From Auriscalpium vulgare (lineage: Eukaryota; Basidiomycota; Agaricomycetes; Russulales; Auriscalpiaceae): a stretch of 64,000 bases of DNA. Each line of letters starts with the position of its first letter. Position 1 is the stretch's first letter. The notes beneath the pieces are model-generated. The model had not been told where the DNA came from. It worked only from the letters and a program-made list of their open reading frames with translations, and did no database searches. The position numbers and the translations under genes were made by a program. The stretch lies in contig JAHBBC010000009.1 of the NCBI GenBank assembly GCA_019915015.1, forward strand, positions 62,001 through 126,000. Direction: 5' to 3'. Shown here in pieces: positions 11,050 to 21,945 of the stretch.

Positions 11050-12255
11050 CGCGGTTGGGTACCGGGCCCGCCGACTGAACTCGAGTTATGTGAGGCCAAG
11101 ATTTAGTCGAGAACGGTGAAGACGGGGACAGTCTGAACCTCCTCGATCTCCTCGGAAAAGAGGACGCGGACTCGCCACACGCGCCCACACTAGTGCGTGC
11201 TCGGCTGGGTGCCGGGCCCGCCGACCGAAGTCGAGTTATGTGAGGCCAAGATTCAATCGAGAACGGCGAAGACGGGGACAGTCCGAGCCTCCTCGATCTC
11301 CTCGGAAAAGAGGACACCAACCTTGCCCCGGACGATGACTCGTTCCTAGGTCGACGCGAAATCAGTGTATCAGCTCTTTGAGAAGCCGGATCTGCTCGGG
11401 TATCGAGTATCGCACCGCTGAGGCGAGCTCCAAGTGCGTCGCCTCGCGCGTCAATGCACCGAGGTCGGGTGTAGGGGTAGCTGGATTGCCCACGGTGTCC
11501 GACTGCACCCAGCATGAGTACTGCTGCCTGTTCTTGAGTTACGTGCGGTAGATGCTACGTCGGAGGAGCGCACGCGGGCTCGGTGCCTATAATAGTATCA
11601 TCAGAGCTGGTCGCGTGGTTCTCACCATTCTTCAGCTCTTCATAGATGTGCCTCACGGAACTACGATGCGCTGCGTGCGAATGGCTATAACATTGACGAT
11701 GAGATCAGGGGAAAAACATGAAGTCGGACTAGATCAGTGTTTAGATGTCGGGCTGGGTCAATTGGCAATGATAGCCAACCGAGCATACGCGACCAAGAAC
11801 GAATGATACCGTGAGCCCTTTGCGCGTGCGGATGCTCCCGACGAGCTCCTCGAGCTTGCTGTCCTTCTCAAGGGGCGCTACAAGCAATCAAGATCAGACA
11901 GAGACGACACGAAACTACACAGCAACATACCCGACATCAGTTCCCAACGGTCAAACACGCACTGCAGGAAGCATTCTCGGAATCGCCACCCGCGCGCCCG
12001 CGGCATGGCTGCTGGGTACCGGGCCCGCCGACCGAAGTTGAGTGCGTTGTGATGCCAAGATTGAATCGAGAACGGCGAAGACAGGGACGGTCTGAGCCTC
12101 CTCAATCCGAGTCTCCTCGGAAAAGAGGACACCGTACCAGGCCTGCCGACCGAAGTCGAGTCGAGTGCGTTGTGATGCCAAGATGAATTCGAGCACGGCT
12201 TGAACGGGGACTGTCTGAGCCTCCTCGATCTCCTCGGAAAAGAGGAAACCGCCCC
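11050..12255 (-). repeat. Short tandem repeat units of about 125-150 bp
   Basis: Units contain the boxes GACGGGGACAGTC, CCTCCTCGATCTCCTCGG and CCGGGCCCGCCGACCGAAGT. Two units lie 150 bp apart (GACGGGGACA at 11121 and 11271). Two more lie about 125 bp apart (around 12080 and 12205). A solitary unit is near 10430. On the reverse strand the units read as SSFPRRSRRLGLSPSSPF-type peptide repeats, but the frame breaks between units. Origin unknown. Confidence 0.7.
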
Positions 12256-12960
12256 TGGCCCGGAAGATGACTCGTTCCCAGGTCTAAGCGAAGTAAGTGT
12301 ATCAGCTCTTTGAGACGCCGGATCTGCTCGGGTATCGAGTATCGCACCGCTGAGGCGAGCTCCAAGTGCGTCGCCTCGCGCGTCAATGCACCGAGGTCGG
12401 GTGTAGGGGTAGCTGGATTGCCCACGGTGTCCGACTGCACCCAGCATGAGTACTGCTGCTTGTTCTTGAATTACGTGCGGTAGACTCGTATGTTCCTGCA
12501 CGCGTATGCCCGGTGCCTATAATTAGTATCGTCAGAGCTGGTCGTGTGATTCTCACCATTAGATGTGCCGCCTAACAGAACACGATGCGTTGCTTGTGAA
12601 CGGGTATAGCATTGACAGTGAGATCATGGGAAAAACATAAAGTCGGACAAAATTAGTGTTTGGATGTCGGGCTGGGGCAATGATAGCCAACCGAGCATAC
12701 GCGACACAGAACGAATCATACCTTGAGCCCTTTGCGCGTGCGGATACCCCCGACGAGCTCCTCGAGCTTGCTGTCCTGCTCAAGGGGCGCTACGAGCGTT
12801 CAACATCAGATAAAAGACGACACGAAAATACACAGCAACGTACCAGACATCAGTTCCCAATGGTGAAACACGCGCTGCGGGAAGGCCTCGGTGGTCGCGC
12901 CGCGCAGTTCACCATTAGATAAAGACGAATGAATCCAAGGCTGGGAAATACGCCTTGATG
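11322..12960. repeat. Direct tandem duplication of about 0.92 kb
   Basis: The block starting GATGACTCGTTCC at about 11334 reappears at about 12267. Sub-blocks recur in the same order in both units: GCTCGGGTATCGAGTATCGC, GGTCGGGTGTAGGGGTAGC, ATGATAGCCAACCGAGCATA and CAGCAACRTACCxGACATCAG. Spacing is about 910-935 bp, so the units differ by small indels. The reverse strand of the first half has a protein-like stretch (VGNPATPTPDLGALTREATH ... IPEQIRRLKELI). The forward strand of the second half has IANRAYATQNESYLEPFA then DELLELAVLLKGRY. These may be fragments of one or two decayed genes that I do not recognise. Confidence 0.7.
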
Positions 12961-13892
12961 GTGTACATGGCTGTGCCGACACGCTGCTCCTCGGAGAACA
13001 ACTATCCACGCCGCTTGTTCAGCACGGAGTGAATGCCGCCTATAGCGGTCTCTGGAAATTTAAATCTTCACTGCGAGAGATGTCAGGAGGACGCCATGGG
13101 AGGACCGTGACGGGAGGCGCGAGGGACCGAGACAGATGGATTCTTGCAGCGTTGGTTGCGCGAGCTCGGAGCAGACACGTAACGCGACGACGATCTGACC
13201 ACTGCTGAGTCTGCGATGAATCGTGTCTGCATGGGGCTGCGCAAGCGCATCAGCGCTCAGCGCTGTCTCTTCAATTCTACAAGACGCACCGTAATGTCGA
13301 GGATATGCAAGCGGACGCCGCGCATGGTCTCCTCCCCGCGTGGTCTCCTCCTGAGTCCGCACATAAACCCTCCCTCTCAAAGTAGAGCGCGGTTGCAACC
13401 TGCGCTGAAGCAGGTCAAGTCAACTCGACGGAAGACCACGGAACCGCCCCGTTCTGCGCAGGCACACGTCGTGGCTGGATAGGCAGCACTGTTTTGCTGC
13501 CAGTGACGAGCACAGTGCCTGCAGACTGATGCCGATCGATTTGAGGCATGCAGACATCGAGGGAAACCAGTTGGCTGTGCCAGAGTCTGAGATGGCAGGC
13601 GGCACTGGCGGCGGGGCAGTGACGGTTTCCCGTGGGAACTTCAATTGCGCTCGATGCCATCTCTCCTCGAAGTAAACCAGCACCAAGGCTTTCCAAAATG
13701 TACGTTTATCAGTATATATCAGTGTGTTCCATGTGACTTACAGGATTCTACGTCGACCAGCTGCCTCTAGTTGCGCGTGCCGAACGTAGAGTTTCAGAGG
13801 CATCCGAGTTGTGTGTATGTACGTAGAGCTCTAGCGCTTCTCATGCTGCATAGAGTGCATTGCGATGGCAACTGATATTATTCGCGCGCAGG
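12961..13892. other. Region with no recognised gene, 5' flank of lineage C gene 1
   Basis: Only short, unsupported frames. Near 13739-13800 there is sequence loosely matching the first-exon region of lineage C gene 2 (33.83-33.89 kb), but the equivalent ATG is followed at once by TGA. That first exon therefore seems lost in this copy. Confidence 0.35.
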
Positions 13893-15965
13893 ATGGAGTC
13901 GTCGCAGACGGTCCATTCTGTCGCCTCGTATATAACCTCTCCCCCGCCGGTCACGGTCAGCTTCATCCCACCGGAACTCCTATCTCGCATCTTCTATTTC
14001 CTTGTCTTTATCGATCCTCCATGCCGCCGGACGACGGGATACACAATAATGACGTACACACTTTCGACGTCGTTTGAACTGGGTTGGATGGTCGTCACAC
14101 ATGTATGCCGACGCTGGCGACTGGTGCGTGCCGGGCTGCTTCATGCGACCGCCTGCTGTTTACCGACTCTTATCCAGGTTGCTTTGGACAACCCAGCGCT
14201 GTGGGCCAACATAGACTTCAACATGTTGTCGCACAACTGGCTGGCAGAAGTCTTCTCGCGGGTCGGCACACGCGCCCATCTGTCCGTAACGATCGCCTCT
14301 ACTGCGTTCCGCCGGCCGACGCAGCAACATCTTTTACTGGAGGAACGACTTCTCTGGAACACAGATATCATATCGCGCATACGCCATCTGACGTTTGTCT
14401 CTTCACGCCATGAAGTTCTATTCAACAAATTCCTTCAAATTGCCGAATCCACTCAGCTCCCCAAGCTGGAGGAGCTCGTCTTGCGGCACGTCGACCGCAC
14501 CCGGGCCCCATCTTATGTCGTGCCGACTGCTAACACTCCACATCTGAAAATCCTACACCTTACACTCGTCAGCCTCGACTGGCATCATTCCCGGCTGTCG
14601 TATCTCGTCGATCTCTTGGTACGCTTCCCCGTTGACGATCCGCACATGACGCGACACACATCCGTCTCTGACGTGTGCGATGCCCTCGCTTTCATGACCC
14701 GGCTCGAGCGCCTGCATCTGAGGAACGTTCTAGCTATCGAATCCGAGGCCTCGAGCGAAACCCACCGCACCCCGCATGTCAAATTGCCTGCACTCGTCGA
14801 CTTGATGTTGGAGGGTCCCAACCACGACTGCAATAATCTACTTGCCCGCCTTTTCATGCCCTCCTTGCGGACTCTCAATGTAGAGCAGCATCCGATGACC
14901 TTTCCCTCGGCCCCCATCCGTCTGCATCCATCAAGTGCACCCGGGCTGCAGAGTCTACACCTCGAAAACGCTCCTCTTGATTGGGCAAGCTCATTTCCAC
15001 CAACGCTTCTGCATCTGACGATCAATAATCACCATGTCCGGAGGCAGGATTGGACACCCGAGGCGGTTGGCTGGTACTTTCCCGAGTTCGACATGTCCGC
15101 ACAGAGGCTGAGGGCCACCAAGCTCCAAACTCTCATCCTCATCCATGCCACACCAACCATTGCACAAACGCCAGCGGAGAATATGAGGATCAATATGCCG
15201 GATTTGGAGGCGCTGGAAATAAAGGGTTCGACGGCCGCCGTCTTCACCCTGGCAAATGTTTTCTGCTTGCCGCCCTCTTCATCGAAGCGTATCCAGCTTG
15301 CCGATGAAAGAGGGACTGTATGACTCGACCCCGCTTCCATCCTAACTGGTCTCGTCAATTCATTTGACTCCTTGAATGATCTGGCGCACGCCGTTTCACT
15401 TGTATGCGACGATTCGCAGTATCAGGAGATGAGCCAGCAGCTTCAATTGTGGCGCACTCCGCAAGACTGGTCTCCGCAGGATCAGTGCTGGCTCTCAGGC
15501 AGCGACCCCGAGCTGTCCATCGAAATATACTCGGCGCAACATTCCATCATGGATACCAAGGCATTTACGGAGCTCCTCTTGGGTGCCGTCGAGTCGCTCT
15601 CCTTGCAATGGCAACAGACGACCATGAAGCCTATATGGCGCACATGGCTCTCTCGCGCCCGCGCCGTCAAGCTGCTCTGCCTGCGCTCTGCGTACACCGC
15701 GGAAGTGGTCATCCAGGCCATGGTGCACCCGGGTGGGGCGACGGATGTGCTTTCCCCGTTGCTCGAGACGCTCGTCCTCGCCTTCCCCGAGTCCGCCACT
15801 AAGCCCGAACCCGGAGAGACGCTTCTAGCGTGTGCAAGCGCGAGGCAGGTGGTTGGCTGCCCTATCCGTGAGGTCAGGCTGCCGAATGATGCGCCGTGGG
15901 TGGACGATTTGCGCGCGGTGGTGCCGGTCGTGACGGTTGTTACGGTCGAAGGTCGCGTGCAGTGA
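13893..15965 (+). CDS. F-box-like protein, lineage C, with in-frame TGA (likely pseudogene or exitron)
   Basis: Predicted SCF substrate adaptor. The ATG at 13893 (MESSQTVHS) directly follows a GCGCAG acceptor, so an upstream exon may exist. Intron 14124-14177 (54 nt, GTGCGT...ATCCAG) is inferred because the intact paralogue has an intron at the same place; it is a multiple of three and has no stop. The core IPPELLSRIFYFL is near residue 24, with THVCRRWR near 68. The frame hits TGA at 15321-15323 (458 aa), but the same frame then continues to 15965 (to ~672 codons) in clear homology with the paralogue (LQLWRTPQDWS, AVESLSLQ, GCPIREVRL). Either the protein is truncated, or 15318-15419 (102 nt, GTATGA...CGCAG, frame-preserving) is spliced out. 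Convergent with lineage D. Confidence 0.7.
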
Positions 15966-16278
15966 AATTTCCGAATGTTTCACTCGTCGCGCATCGCGGT
16001 CGAGAGCGCGGACACCACAAAAACACGCCATCTATCGGCGTGAAGTCTTTAAGACGCTCAACCGTCGAGTGTGCACACGGTCGGGACATGCGGGACACGA
16101 CGGCCGCAGCGTTTTCGCAGTATATTACTCCATGTATTTTCCGTATGCTGAATAGAAAGGTCATTACCAACATGGCCCGACAAAGGGTACCCACAGCCGA
16201 AGCACTATAGCGTACTTCTGTCAGGGAGAATGCGACGATCCCGACAGAACTTCACTGACCGAGATGAGAGCCACAATC
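15966..16278. other. Convergent 3' intergenic region
   Basis: About 310 bp between the ends of the lineage C (+) and lineage D (-) genes. It must hold both 3' ends. No motif stands out. Confidence 0.4.
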
Positions 16279-18243
16279 TCAAGGCTCCTGAGCGGCTTCG
16301 GATGTGCCCCTCCATTTGACCAGCATCCCGGGAACGGCTGCGCGCAAGCTCTCGATACATTCCTCGCTGACCGTGCACTCCCTGAGATCGAGTGTTCGCA
16401 ACGGATGTCCCGCTTCCGCTCGACTCGCCAGCCACACAGGGATCTCGGCAAGGAACGTCGACGGGGGCCCGGCAGCAGAGTAGAAATTGAAGTCGGCAAA
16501 GTCGACATTATGGAGCGTGAGGTCGACCAGCGCGGGGAAGAGCCAAGAAGGCCGTTCATCGAGACCAGGGTCAGCAGCGCGGCGGGGCTCAATGGGGGAC
16601 GACAGCGCGGTGCAGAGGTCAATGCTAGCTACACCCCACGCCTGGATATCGCGTAACTCGTTGGCGCCATCCAGATTCACCTCCCACTCCTCGTCTGTCC
16701 AAGGTGAGTCGACGATGATTGCCTCTCGAAGATGTCCTGAAGGCAAGGACAGTACGGTCAACGCAGACAGCTTCAACACGTTCAACGGTTTACTCGTTCC
16801 GCTGAACTTCAAGAATATGCGCGATTCCTCGTTGTGTTCCTCGGCGTCGGTCCATATCCGGATGAAAACAGTGGTGTGTCCCTCTTGAAGAGGCTCGGAA
16901 AGACTTGAGTTTGCGGAGTACATGATTTTGGTAACGGGTAGTGGACAGTGTGCGCCGTCATGCCAGAACAGGATGCTGAAGACCGCGCAGAAAATACGGA
17001 CAACTTGGAATTCTCCATCTGCATCGTTGACCTCGTCGTCCGCGCCATTGCCCTCGTCGCCTGCGCCGTCGAATTCAACGTGGACAGCGACGCTCGGGGG
17101 GATCTTCAGCCGCCGTATAAAGACAGCACCATAAGTTATCGTTGCGCTGAGACGGAAATAATCGAGGTGGGGGAGCTCCACTCGAGAGGGAGCATCCATT
17201 ACATCCTCCGCAGAAGGAATGAGATACGAAGGGAGGCTGAGGTCGAGATACACCAATGTTGTGAGGTTGCGCAGAGCTGCTACGATCTCCGCGAGTTGCA
17301 CAGACAGCCCAGTAGTCGGTGGTTGCGACATGGTGAGGCTCGTCAGGTTCTTCAGGAACGGCAATGTCCACTGTATGCTCTGGTCGGAGCGTATGCTGAC
17401 GCGCTTGAGTGAGAGCATATGGCCACCGAATATGTTCTCGGGTATCTTGAGCGGTCCAAATAATCGGTGGGTCTCTATGCGCACGTCCAAAGTGTCCAAA
17501 ATCGGTGCCGCGGGTGGGAGAGTGGATAGCAGATGTAGATCGCTGTCGTGCGTAAGGGAAACGCAGAAAGATCTTGTGCGAGGAATATTGGCGAAGACAA
17601 GGGGGAGATATTCCCGTTGTGACCACCGAGGATATTCATGTGTATCATAGCTCGCGTTGAGGGCCAGTACAGCTGAACCCGAGCGGCTAAACATCTCCTT
17701 CACCCATGCAGAACCCATAGGGAAGGCGATGTGCGTCCAGAGTGCCGGAAGGCCGAGCGCAATTTGTCTCCATCGTCGACACACGTGCGTGACCGCAATC
17801 CAGCCCTTCTGCGCCACAGAAGTGGAAGGATATATTGTCCGCAGGTACAAGAACACATCGCCCAGGAGCTCCGGAGGCAGAGACATGACCGGCGCGAGGG
17901 CATTATACTGGTGGGAAAGGGAATCCATGGCCCGTCGAAGAGCAGACTTGTACTCGAGTTCTCGCATGAGAATAGTGCGAGAGGCCTGCTCCAAGGCCCG
18001 ACGGTCGGCTTGAACGTGATGACAAAAAATGTCGTAGTCGCGCTTAAGAGCCTCCTCTCGGTTGTGGATGCTCTGACGAGTCGGATATATCGCGGGGGTA
18101 GTGAGAGAGGGTATAGGTTCGAGTTGAGCCATCCACGAGCTTGTGGCGGTCGCCCAGAATGTTTCGACGCTGCGTTGGGAATCAGAAAACCCCGTTGTCG
18201 ACACGAATGCGCATGGGACATACGGTTCCGGAGTGTCCGTCAT
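16279..18243 (-). CDS. F-box-like protein, lineage D
   Basis: Predicted SCF substrate adaptor, 636 aa after splicing. Proposed exon 1 at 18243-18224 (ATG; MTDTPE), intron 18223-18170 (54 nt, GTATGT donor, CTGAT branch-like site, CGCAG acceptor), exon 2 at 18169-16279. The intron is a multiple of three without a stop, so an unspliced frame of 728 codons also exists. I prefer the spliced form because the short-first-exon design is shared with lineages A, B, E and F. The core SLPPELLGDVFLYL is near residues 103-116 and VTHVCRRWRQIAL about 25 residues later. A charged, low-complexity insert (DEGNGADDEVNDADGE) interrupts the repeat region. No second copy exists in the window. Upstream lies a CTAACCCTAA motif also found at 30.8 kb. 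Confidence 0.85.
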   Translation of the reverse strand: MTDTPEPYVPCAFVSTTGFSDSQRSVETFWATATSSWMAQLEPIPSLTTPAIYPTRQSIHNREEALKRDYDIFCHHVQADRRALEQASRTILMRELEYKSALRRAMDSLSHQYNALAPVMSLPPELLGDVFLYLRTIYPSTSVAQKGWIAVTHVCRRWRQIALGLPALWTHIAFPMGSAWVKEMFSRSGSAVLALNASYDTHEYPRWSQREYLPLVFANIPRTRSFCVSLTHDSDLHLLSTLPPAAPILDTLDVRIETHRLFGPLKIPENIFGGHMLSLKRVSIRSDQSIQWTLPFLKNLTSLTMSQPPTTGLSVQLAEIVAALRNLTTLVYLDLSLPSYLIPSAEDVMDAPSRVELPHLDYFRLSATITYGAVFIRRLKIPPSVAVHVEFDGAGDEGNGADDEVNDADGEFQVVRIFCAVFSILFWHDGAHCPLPVTKIMYSANSSLSEPLQEGHTTVFIRIWTDAEEHNEESRIFLKFSGTSKPLNVLKLSALTVLSLPSGHLREAIIVDSPWTDEEWEVNLDGANELRDIQAWGVASIDLCTALSSPIEPRRAADPGLDERPSWLFPALVDLTLHNVDFADFNFYSAAGPPSTFLAEIPVWLASRAEAGHPLRTLDLRECTVSEECIESLRAAVPGMLVKWRGTSEAAQEP

Positions 18244-18591
18244 CGTTTGATTTGCTGCGTGATATATGATATTTGAAGGTCCTTGGCCTATACGTTCTAC
18301 ATCTCGGGCGTCAAGGACCAGGACTGGGGACGATAGAGACGTACATACGGTGACACTCGTATCCTGCGAGTTCGTCTTGATTCTCAGATTGCTGGACCGA
18401 AACTTTTCATGATGATATTGGGCTTGATGTGCGCGTTCTTCGACACGACTCAGAATCTCAGACACGGGGCTTAGACGAGGTCCAAAAAACGCGCACAGAT
18501 TGCCGGGAGACGTAGCCCTTTGGACAATGCGACAAATGATGAAATTTAAAAGGCAGAGTACTTACTAGTACTAGCGCTGGCGCAGTGCGTG

Positions 18592-18618
18592 GTGATGTCC
18601 TAACCCTAAGTCAGGTGC
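18592..18618 (+). repeat. CCCTAA-containing short repeat, copy 1
   Basis: GTGATGTC followed by CTAACCCTAAGTCAGGTGC. Nearly the same string, with a small insertion, is at 30764-30799. Both lie just beyond the 5' end of a reverse-strand F-box gene. It is too short to classify; possibly the edge of a lost transposon. Confidence 0.5.
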
Positions 18619-18839
18619 ACTAGGGTGCACTCAGGCGCTCTCTTCGACGCCTCAGCGACCTTCCCCTTCCACTGTTGCCCCCATCTTCCCGGCGATCGAA
18701 TACATCGCTGTGATGCAGCTGGTCGCAGTGCCTCGTCAACGGTGACGGGCTCAGTAGAAACCTGGTCGCCGGCAACTTCGACCGCGGGCCAACCGCAGGC
18801 TGGCAGCGACACCCATCTGCCACCGCTCCTTTACTTTCC

Positions 18840-20580
18840 TTGCCTTCGTCCATGCACTGAGTCGCCATGCGTCGTCGACCCTTCCCTCTCATACATCGCA
18901 ATATCTTTTCCGACATGAATCGCCCTCACGGCTCGGATGCGCAAGTTCGACTTCCAACAATGCAGGAAGGCAGAAGGGCCAACTCAGGTACGTCGTAACC
19001 TCTCCGCAGGCATTATGAGCCATATTCATGCAGACTCGCAGGTAACTGATTGCGCACGCCTCCATCCCGCGTCCTCTCGATTCTCGATGCCCGTCCGCGG
19101 AGCACAACTCACTTGGCACGGGCAACTCGGCCAGCATGGATAGCACGCTGCCAAAGCGTGCTTTCGGCGCCCGGTTTGCTAGCTTAGAGGTCATTGCGAG
19201 GAGGAAGGCAGGCTGCGTAGTGATTGGTCATGGCTGGAGGTGCGCTAGTGACTTCCGCCTTCGGGCATGCGCTCACCTACCCCGCACCACACAGCCTCCC
19301 TAATGCCTCTTCCTTATGCATCACTGCGAGTACGAGTCAAAATTGAAACTCACCCTCGTCCCGGCCTCCCATTCGCCATCGGCTGGTATCGCCGTCACTC
19401 GATTGGACCCCGGCAGCTGCGCATCTGCGCGGCGTCGATGCGTAGACAAACCGCTCAATGGTCGCTCCATCTCTCGATGCGTGTTGCGCGTGCGCTCTTG
19501 CTGGCCCCTGCTGGCCCGCATGCCTGCGTTGATGCGTCCTCGCGGATCATTCTTTTCTACTGGGCTTCTGCCAGCTGCCAAGGTCCGAGTGAGTTGCGCT
19601 TTTTGTCCCGAAGGTTCATGTCGTCTGACCAGGCGGCCAGGTTGTATCGAAACCGAAGGACACTCCCCTACCGGCCTTCAGCTTGCCCTCCGGCCATCAG
19701 GCGTGGACCCGTTGTCAAATGGACGTCGGTGGCGCAGTGACCGCCAATCTGCAGCGTCGGTTCGCGTCATACAGGGACTGCCCGACGGCCGGTCAATCTC
19801 ACAACGAGGCCCGCCTCTCGCCGCACACCTGCGGCAATGTGTCCTCGCGGACATCCGTTTCTGACGGGTGTTTGCCAACTTTTGGTCATCAAGTGCGTTG
19901 GTGGCTTTCGTCCATTCTCACATGCGCTCATCCAGCGCGTTCTTTCTTTTCTCTGCTTAGTCCTGGCCCGACGAAGGAAGATCAACCCCATACCGGCCTC
20001 CATCTCGGCTATTCCGGCTGGTACATTGTCGTCAATTGAACGCCGGTGACCCGGTGAGTCTCCATCTACCAAATCGGCGTCGACGCGCACACATACCGCC
20101 CACCTGCCGCTCTACCGCACCTACATTTCGCTCCTGCTGGCCCGCACACCTGTGTCGAAGGATTCGCGCGGATAATCGTCTCGACGGGGCGGCTCCATAC
20201 CGAGTCGCACTGGCTTGGCTCCCAAGATTTTGTCGTGGATTGGCATTTCTGTACAGCATACGGTACTCGTCGCACGCCACTAGATCCCCGAAATACATCT
20301 TGCCATCCCGTCCATCCATCCTCGCGCGTCAAGCTCATGGTGATCTCGATCTCGCACATCTTCAAGTTGGCGCTGGCTGCCTCCAACAACCTCCATTTCG
20401 AGCTCGCCGTGTTATAGATCTGCCCGTACGTCACAGCCCTGTCCACAAGCTGTGAACTTGAACAGCAAATCCCCTGCACTGTGCGTTGTTGAAGGCCGAG
20501 CCGGCGCCGGACCGGCCCGCTGACAAGTCGCCGAATTCGCGGCCCGGTCGTCGCACCGTCTGCAAATATTCTGCGTCAAC
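18840..20580 (+). repeat. Module copy 4 (long, decayed)
   Basis: The best-preserved exon-like parts of the module. A piece reading MRKFDFQQCRKAEGPTQ ends at AG|GTACGTCG near 18987. A second open piece (about 19089-19241) reads SASMDSTLPKRAFGARFASL then VIARRKAGCVVIGHGW and ends at a GTGCGC donor, followed by GCATGCGCTCACCTA and an ACAG acceptor. Two successive versions of the third block follow (19310-19640, 19660-20580), with CTCCTGCTGGCCCGCA boxes, and the copy closes with CGAGCCGGCGCCGGACC near 20500. Stops and frame changes are throughout. No F-box gene follows this copy. Confidence 0.65.
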
Positions 20581-20719
20581 ATCAACGAAGACCCAGGTCG
20601 TCTTCTAGGTGCATCCAAGAGGCCTTGGAAAACGCCGTTGCTATCCCAGGTCGGTGGATGTGCCCATTCCGCAACAAATCCCAGCTCCATCAGCATCGGC
20701 GACAAGGTCCAGCCTGCGC

Positions 20720-21090
20720 ATCTCCTTACTATCCGCGCTCCGGACTCGGCACAACCTGAGCCGCCACCGGTCGCCACGCGCCCTCGAACCCCTCCGTCTC
20801 AGGCCTCGCAGGCTGCTCTGTATTTCCATCGGCCACGGTCACCGGCACATCGACCTCACGATGCGCAAGTTCAGCTATCAACGAGGCCCCACGCGTTAGT
20901 AGCAACGACACCCCTCCACCACCGCTACCTTGCCCTCGTCCAGGCACTGAGCCGCCATCCGTCGTCGAACCTTCAATATCAGGCCTCGCAGGCTGCTCTT
21001 GGTTCTGATCCGACGTGACGGTCACCGGCACATCAACCTCAAGATGCGCAGTTCGGCTTTCAACGAGGCACGAGGGTCAGGACCTGCTTT
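20720..21090. repeat. Module copy 5: two tandem first-exon fragments
   Basis: Two imperfect repeats, about 20740-20895 and 20935-21075, each contain GCCTCGCAGGCTGCTCT, TCACCGGCACATC and a GATGCGCA exon-like end. The reverse strand is open across both (about 21031-20729) and shows a peptide repeat, REVDVPVTVADGNTEQPARP beside a second VPVTVTSDQNQEQPARP. Which strand, if any, was coding is unresolved. Confidence 0.55.
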
Positions 21091-21945
21091 ACACGCTTCT
21101 ACATAGCGGTTATCTATGGCGCGTACTTGTCCTCGCGCTGGGTTTTGTTCATGTTGACCATTTTTACAGGAAAGCTCATTCGCGCGACGTCAGATAAACA
21201 CGACCCGGTGATCGACGGCGCGCCCGCTCTTCCCCTCGAGGAGAGGGAGGCATGCGTCGCGTCAAGGCGCCGCTATCGTTGTGTACGCGGGGAAGATGAG
21301 CATCGAGCTGGTGAGCCGAGCGTTCTCGGTGCGCCTAGTTGCGCTGCACTGAGGTCGCAAGGTTCTCCATCATAGAGCGCGACCTCGACAAACGGATACA
21401 TACAACCACGCACGAATGAACTTTCTGCGGCCCGCCTTGCACGCGCACTTCGTCTTCGGATTGTCAAGATCTTCAACGCGTTGCTGTGACGAAACTTCTG
21501 CGCGGAGGACGGCACAAAACCGGGGAGTGGCGCCACTCTGGGTACGCGAGCGAGCGCAGTCGGAACCCGCGCCGCAGAGCGTAAATATGGTAGGGTGTAC
21601 GTGGTAGGAAGGGAGCTGTTGATATTTGACTACGCGGCCGAGAGGGTGGATCTACCGCTTAGGCGAATCACGGTGCGTTCTTCGCCGAGACCGCTCTATT
21701 TTCCGCGTCGAGAAGATATGACTTGGTGTACGTTACATGGAGGCGTGGCCATTAACCTTGATTAGTGATACAAATAACTATGGTTGAAGATTATGCTCTG
21801 AAATATCCCAGCAATTATCGATGGCCAGGATGCCTGCGTGAAGCAACGGAGTGGTTGGATGAATATGGCTGTGGAGGTGCGCAGTAAGGATGGAGTTGGA
21901 TGGATGATATTGGCGAAGAGAGGTACGTACCGTCAGTCGTTGTTT
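21091..21945. other. Region with no recognised gene
   Basis: Only short frames. This is the 3' flank of the reverse-strand gene that ends at 21946. Confidence 0.4.

Noticed and set aside
18244..18465. N-terminal extension of lineage D to residue -74
   Set aside because: It would not fit the short-first-exon design of the family and reads as non-coding; the ATG at 18243 is preferred.
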